A stretch of DNA of 8,607 nucleotides, from the NCBI GenBank assembly GCA_020851015.1, contig JADZDN010000356.1, positions 1 through 8,607 of the forward strand. Direction: 5' to 3'. The position numbers and the translations under genes are program-made. Source of the DNA: Alphaproteobacteria bacterium. Its GTDB lineage: Bacteria; Pseudomonadota; Alphaproteobacteria; JAEULC01. Below are positions 6,291 through 8,607 of this stretch, in pieces (within the stretch, counting starts at the first letter, position 1; every line of letters starts with the position of its first letter). The notes under the pieces are model-generated. The model was not told the origin of the DNA and made no database searches. It saw only the letters and a program-made list of their open reading frames with translations.

Positions 6291-6853
6291 CGCGCGCCGC
6301 CTTCCAGCCGCGCCGCGCCGCGCAGACCCTGGGCGACGTAGGCGGCGCCGGACGCGAAGGTGCTGGCGGCCACCAGATAGACCAGCGGCGCCACGAGGCC
6401 GACGTCGAACACCTGGCCCAGCCGCGCCAGCGCCGCCGCCGCAAGCGCGATCTGCAGGCCCGTGTTGACCTTGCTGACCATGAGCGGCCGCAGCTTGAAG
6501 GGATGGCCGAGCGCGTGGCCGATCAGCACGCCGGCCACGATCAGCGCGTCGCGGAAGACGACGAGGATCACCAGCCAGGCCGCGAGATGGCCCTGGTAGC
6601 CCAGCGTGACGTAGACGCTGACCAGCAACGCCTTGTCGGCGAGCGGGTCGAGATAGCCGCCGATGACCGTTCGCGCGTGGAACTGCTTGGCCAGGAACCC
6701 GTCCACCCCGTCGGAAATGCCGGCGCCGATGAACAGCCAGAACGCCGCCGCGGGCTGGTCGGCGATGATCAAGTAGATGGTGATCGGCACGGCGCACAGG
6801 CGGCCCACCGTGATCAGGTTCGGCGCGATGAGCCGGAGGGCGGAGGCGGTCAC
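6287..6853 (-). CDS. CDP-alcohol phosphatidyltransferase, mitochondrial-type cardiolipin synthase-like
   Basis: A 188-residue integral membrane enzyme. The CDP-alcohol signature D-x2-DG-x2-A-R-x8-G-x3-D-x3-D is present as D48, D51-G52, A55, K56, G65, D69 and D73. The usual arginine is lysine (K56), a conservative change. Helices lie near 10-30, 36-46, 75-115, 130-145 and 150-175. Several stretches resemble the CMP-forming cardiolipin synthases of mitochondria (CRLS1/Crd1) as I remember them: LDPLADKALLVSVYVTL, FRDALIVAGV and VSKVNTGLQ. These enzymes join CDP-diacylglycerol and phosphatidylglycerol to make cardiolipin and CMP. Phosphatidylglycerophosphate synthase (PgsA) is the main alternative, and a phylogeny would be needed to separate the two. 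The GTG start at 6853 overlaps the DUF2066 stop as GTGA, and the N-terminal RLIAPNLITVGRL is typical of the family. Its own stop overlaps the permease ATG. Confidence 0.88.
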   Translation of the reverse strand: MTASALRLIAPNLITVGRLCAVPITIYLIIADQPAAAFWLFIGAGISDGVDGFLAKQFHARTVIGGYLDPLADKALLVSVYVTLGYQGHLAAWLVILVVFRDALIVAGVLIGHALGHPFKLRPLMVSKVNTGLQIALAAAALARLGQVFDVGLVAPLVYLVAASTFASGAAYVAQGLRGAARLEGGAR

Positions 6854-8055
6854 TGCGGGCTGGCCGCGGCCCCGGTTGCCGCCGCCGCGGGCATGGGCCG
6901 GGCCGGGGCCGGATCGGCGGGCGCGAGCTTCAGTTCCCAGTCCGGCGGGGCTGGCGACAGCACCATGTCCTTCTGGAGCGCCGCCGCCTGAAGCTGCTCG
7001 GGATCGCCCGAATAGACGATCGACAGGCTGGCGAGTTTGCGGCTGAGCGCCGTCACGTCGACCCGCCGCACACCCGACACTTCGGACAAGCGTCGCCGCG
7101 CCTCGACCAGCTCGCCGAGCGAGCCCAGCGGCATCGACAGGCTGAGACGCTGCTCCTCGCCGAACCGCATCAGGTGGCTGCGCTTCCACTGCTCCTCGAC
7201 CGCGCGGGTCTGGTCGCGGGCGATCGCGCCCAAGCGTTCGTCCAGTGCGGCCGCCTGCGGCACGACGATCGGCTTGTCCGGCGTCGCTGGCGGCCGGGTG
7301 CCTTCCGCCGGCACGCCCGCGCGCCCGCGATTGACCGCGACCTGCAGCAACGTGGCCTTGCTGCGGGGATCCTCGTTCGCCGTCAGGACCGCGACGATGG
7401 TCTCGACCGCGCGGTACCGCGCCGCGATCGCGCCCAGCTTCGCCCCATCGCCGGCGACCGCGCCGGCCGCGTCGATGGCTTCGGCATCGGCCAGATCGCC
7501 GATCGGCACGATCATCGGCACGAGTCCCGCGCCCTGCGGCAGATTCGCCCAGGCCTTGCGCCAGGGATTGGCGTCCTCCCACAGGATGGCGGTCTGCGTC
7601 GGCGCCTTGCCGGTGACATAGACCGGCAGCACGACGATGGGCCGGCTGATCGTCTCGGCGAAGCGCATGTTGGCCTGCTGCATCAGCTGGCGCAGATCCT
7701 CGGGCTTGAAGCGTACCGTCAGCTCGGCCAGGTAGCGCACCGGGGAGGTGCGCTCCTTGTTGACCTCGAGCGCCTGCACCAGCGCCTCGACCTGGCGGTC
7801 GGTGAGGCGCGGCTGGCGCGCCAGGTCCTCGGCCAGCACGATCCGCTCGAACACCTGGCGCAGCGCCCGGCGCTGGCCATCGGCCAAGGCCTTGACGCGC
7901 GCGGCGGCGGCCGTCTGGTCGGTGGCGTCGACCGCGACGCCGCGGGCGGTGAACACGTCGTCGGCCTGCGCCAGCGCCCGGCCGGGCGCCAGCACCACGC
8001 CCAGCGCCAAGGCCGCGACCCACACGAACGCCCGAAACCGGCCGACCACGGCCAT
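6850..8055 (-). CDS. DUF2066 domain protein, exported
   Basis: A 401-residue protein matching the DUF2066 family as I remember it; function unknown. Residues 1-29 form a clear Sec signal peptide: basic RFR, a hydrophobic core at about 9-23, and an ALA cleavage site before Q30. The mature protein is therefore periplasmic, with no lipobox cysteine. The domain fills most of the protein. It includes ARGVAVDATDQTAAAAR (37-53), a helical repeat-like segment to about 130, SRPIVVLPVYVTGK (137-150), ILWEDANPWRKAW (157-169) and GLVPMIVPIGDLADAEAID (177-195). A low-complexity Ala/Pro tail covers about 377-401. ATG 8055 has an excellent AGGAAGG 6 nt upstream. It is first in a four-gene operon with lipid synthase, permease and hdaA, and divergent from purM. 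An envelope role is inferred only from the signal peptide and neighbours. Confidence 0.87.
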   Translation of the reverse strand: MAVVGRFRAFVWVAALALGVVLAPGRALAQADDVFTARGVAVDATDQTAAAARVKALADGQRRALRQVFERIVLAEDLARQPRLTDRQVEALVQALEVNKERTSPVRYLAELTVRFKPEDLRQLMQQANMRFAETISRPIVVLPVYVTGKAPTQTAILWEDANPWRKAWANLPQGAGLVPMIVPIGDLADAEAIDAAGAVAGDGAKLGAIAARYRAVETIVAVLTANEDPRSKATLLQVAVNRGRAGVPAEGTRPPATPDKPIVVPQAAALDERLGAIARDQTRAVEEQWKRSHLMRFGEEQRLSLSMPLGSLGELVEARRRLSEVSGVRRVDVTALSRKLASLSIVYSGDPEQLQAAALQKDMVLSPAPPDWELKLAPADPAPARPMPAAAATGAAASPQ

Positions 8056-8061
8056 TGCAAA

Positions 8062-8068
8062 CCTTCCT
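8062..8068 (-). promoter_or_regulatory. Strong Shine-Dalgarno of the DUF2066-hdaA operon
   Basis: AGGAAGG on the minus strand lies 6 nt from the ATG at 8055. It is the only strong free-standing ribosome binding site of the operon; the other three genes start within 4-nt overlaps. Confidence 0.75.
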
Positions 8069-8090
8069 GGAACCAGTATTGTCGGCGCGC

Positions 8091-8103
8091 ATCGCCCGGC
8101 GAT
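8091..8103. repeat. 13-bp inverted repeat in the purM/DUF2066 spacer
   Basis: ATCGCC-C-GGCGAT is perfectly symmetric around one base. It sits between the two divergent genes, 7 bp upstream of the candidate purM -35, where an operator could act on both. No known regulator is recognised, and chance is possible. Confidence 0.3.
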
Positions 8104-8110
8104 CCGCCCA

Positions 8111-8139
8111 TTGAGCGGCGAAGGCGGACGACGGCTAAC
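8111..8139 (+). promoter_or_regulatory. Candidate purM promoter
   Basis: TTGAGC (8111-8116) and GCTAAC (8134-8139) are separated by 17 nt. The -35 is fair and the -10 is weak. Transcription would begin near 8146, about 30 nt before the likely start codon. No purine riboswitch or other structured leader fits in the remaining space. Confidence 0.3.
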
Positions 8140-8177
8140 CCCCTGCCATTTCTTACTGGAAGCCCGACGAGGACGCC

Positions 8178-8607
8178 ATAGCCAGCCGGACCTACAGGGA
8201 AGCGGGTGTGGATATCGACGCGGGCGACGCGCTGGTCCAGGCGATCAAGCCGCTGGCCCGTTCTACCGCCCGCCCGGGGGCCGATCCGCGCCTGGGCGGA
8301 TTCGGCGCGTTCTTCGACCCCAAGGCAGCGGGATTCAAGGATCCGCTGCTGGTGTCCACAACCGACGGCGTCGGCACCAAGCTGAAGATCGCCATCGAAT
8401 CCAACAAGCACGACACCGTGGGCATCGACCTGGTGGCGATGAGCGTCAACGACCTGGTGGTCCAGGGCGCCGAGCCGCTGCTGTTCCTGGACTATTTCGC
8501 CTCGGGCAAGCTTGAGGTCGGCGTGGCCGCCACCGTCATCAAGGGCATCGCCGAGGGCTGCCGCATCGCCGGCTGCGCGCTGGTAGGCGGCGAGACGGCC
8601 GAGATGC
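8178..8607 (+). CDS. purM: Phosphoribosylformylglycinamidine cyclo-ligase (AIR synthetase), N-terminal part; runs off the right edge
   Basis: PurM closes FGAM to aminoimidazole ribonucleotide using ATP, the fifth step of de novo purine synthesis, in the cytoplasm. About 143 codons of a family length near 350 are present. Visible motifs, numbered from 8178: [12 protein letters not shown] (5-16), GGFGAFF (40-46), the DGVGTK nucleotide/phosphate motif (63-68), [11 protein letters not shown] and [22 protein letters not shown], ending in GGETAEM. Start: in frame there is no ATG, GTG, TTG or CTG between the upstream stop (8136-8138) and the GTG at 8208, yet the conserved YxxAG segment lies before that GTG. 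The ATA at 8178, with GAGGA 4 nt upstream, fits the homologous N-terminus. The GTG at 8208, with AGGGA 7 nt upstream, is the canonical alternative but drops ten residues. Identity is certain; the start is not. Confidence 0.95.
   Translation, partial: MASRTYREAGVDIDAGDALVQAIKPLARSTARPGADPRLGGFGAFFDPKAAGFKDPLLVSTTDGVGTKLKIAIESNKHDTVGIDLVAMSVNDLVVQGAEPLLFLDYFASGKLEVGVAATVIKGIAEGCRIAGCALVGGETAEM

Noticed and set aside
5244..6341. A 365-codon plus-strand open frame opposite the permease gene.
   Set aside because: The product is mostly Arg, Gln, His and Asp with no hydrophobic core or motif; the opposite strand encodes an intact AI-2E family protein.
5224..6444. Upstream extension of the hdaA frame into the permease gene (about 400 extra codons).
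   Set aside because: That segment is the permease read out of frame. HdaA homology and the clamp-binding motif begin at the GTG at 5223.
7174..8181. A 335-codon plus-strand open frame opposite DUF2066 that extends into the purM spacer.
   Set aside because: It is an antisense shadow with biased composition; the minus strand has a signal peptide, a strong ribosome binding site and DUF2066 motifs.

Overview
The window is a GC-rich (roughly two-thirds G+C by eye), densely packed bacterial chromosome segment. A DnaA-regulatory HdaA, a DUF2066 secreted protein, a mitochondrial-type CDP-alcohol phosphatidyltransferase, an AI-2E/PerM permease and PurM, together with nearby ppk, make an arrangement typical of Alphaproteobacteria. 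A free-living lineage such as Rhodospirillales or a relative is my best guess. Housekeeping genes dominate. I see no insertion sequence, CRISPR array, tRNA or rRNA, and no sign of recent transfer.

Layout, left to right. (1) 1-806, minus: the N-terminal part of polyphosphate kinase ppk1, cut by the window edge. (2) 813-962: a divergent intergenic region with stem-loops in the ppk leader and three GANTC sites. (3) 963-1481 and 1478-2818, plus: a SixA-type histidine phosphatase translationally coupled by a GTGA overlap to an uncharacterised polytopic membrane protein with a GT-C-like layout. (4) 2815-4362, minus: a CYTH-CHAD protein that converges on the membrane-protein gene so tightly that both stop codons lie in one CTAG. 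(5) 4363-4503: an AT-richer intergenic island with a perfect DnaA box, a perfect extended -10 box on the plus strand and a hairpin. (6) 8055 down to 4504, minus: a four-gene operon, DUF2066 > cardiolipin-synthase-like > PerM-like > hdaA, in which every junction is a 4-nt GTGA or ATGA overlap. (7) 8056-8177: a divergent intergenic region. (8) From about 8178, plus: the start of purM, which continues off the right edge and has no canonical start codon at the expected place.

How the genes fit together. Two themes meet here. One is polyphosphate: Ppk1 makes polyP, the CYTH-CHAD protein probably hydrolyses a triphosphate-type substrate and binds polyP, and SixA acts on phosphohistidine. The other is envelope and replication control: membrane lipid synthesis, a permease, an exported DUF2066 protein and HdaA. 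From memory, hdaA and ppk are often close neighbours on one strand in Alphaproteobacteria. Here a roughly 3.5-kb block (sixA, membrane protein, CYTH-CHAD) separates them. I found no clear previously undescribed system. The best leads are the SixA/GT-C-like pair inside the polyP neighbourhood, the DnaA box next to hdaA, and the purM start.
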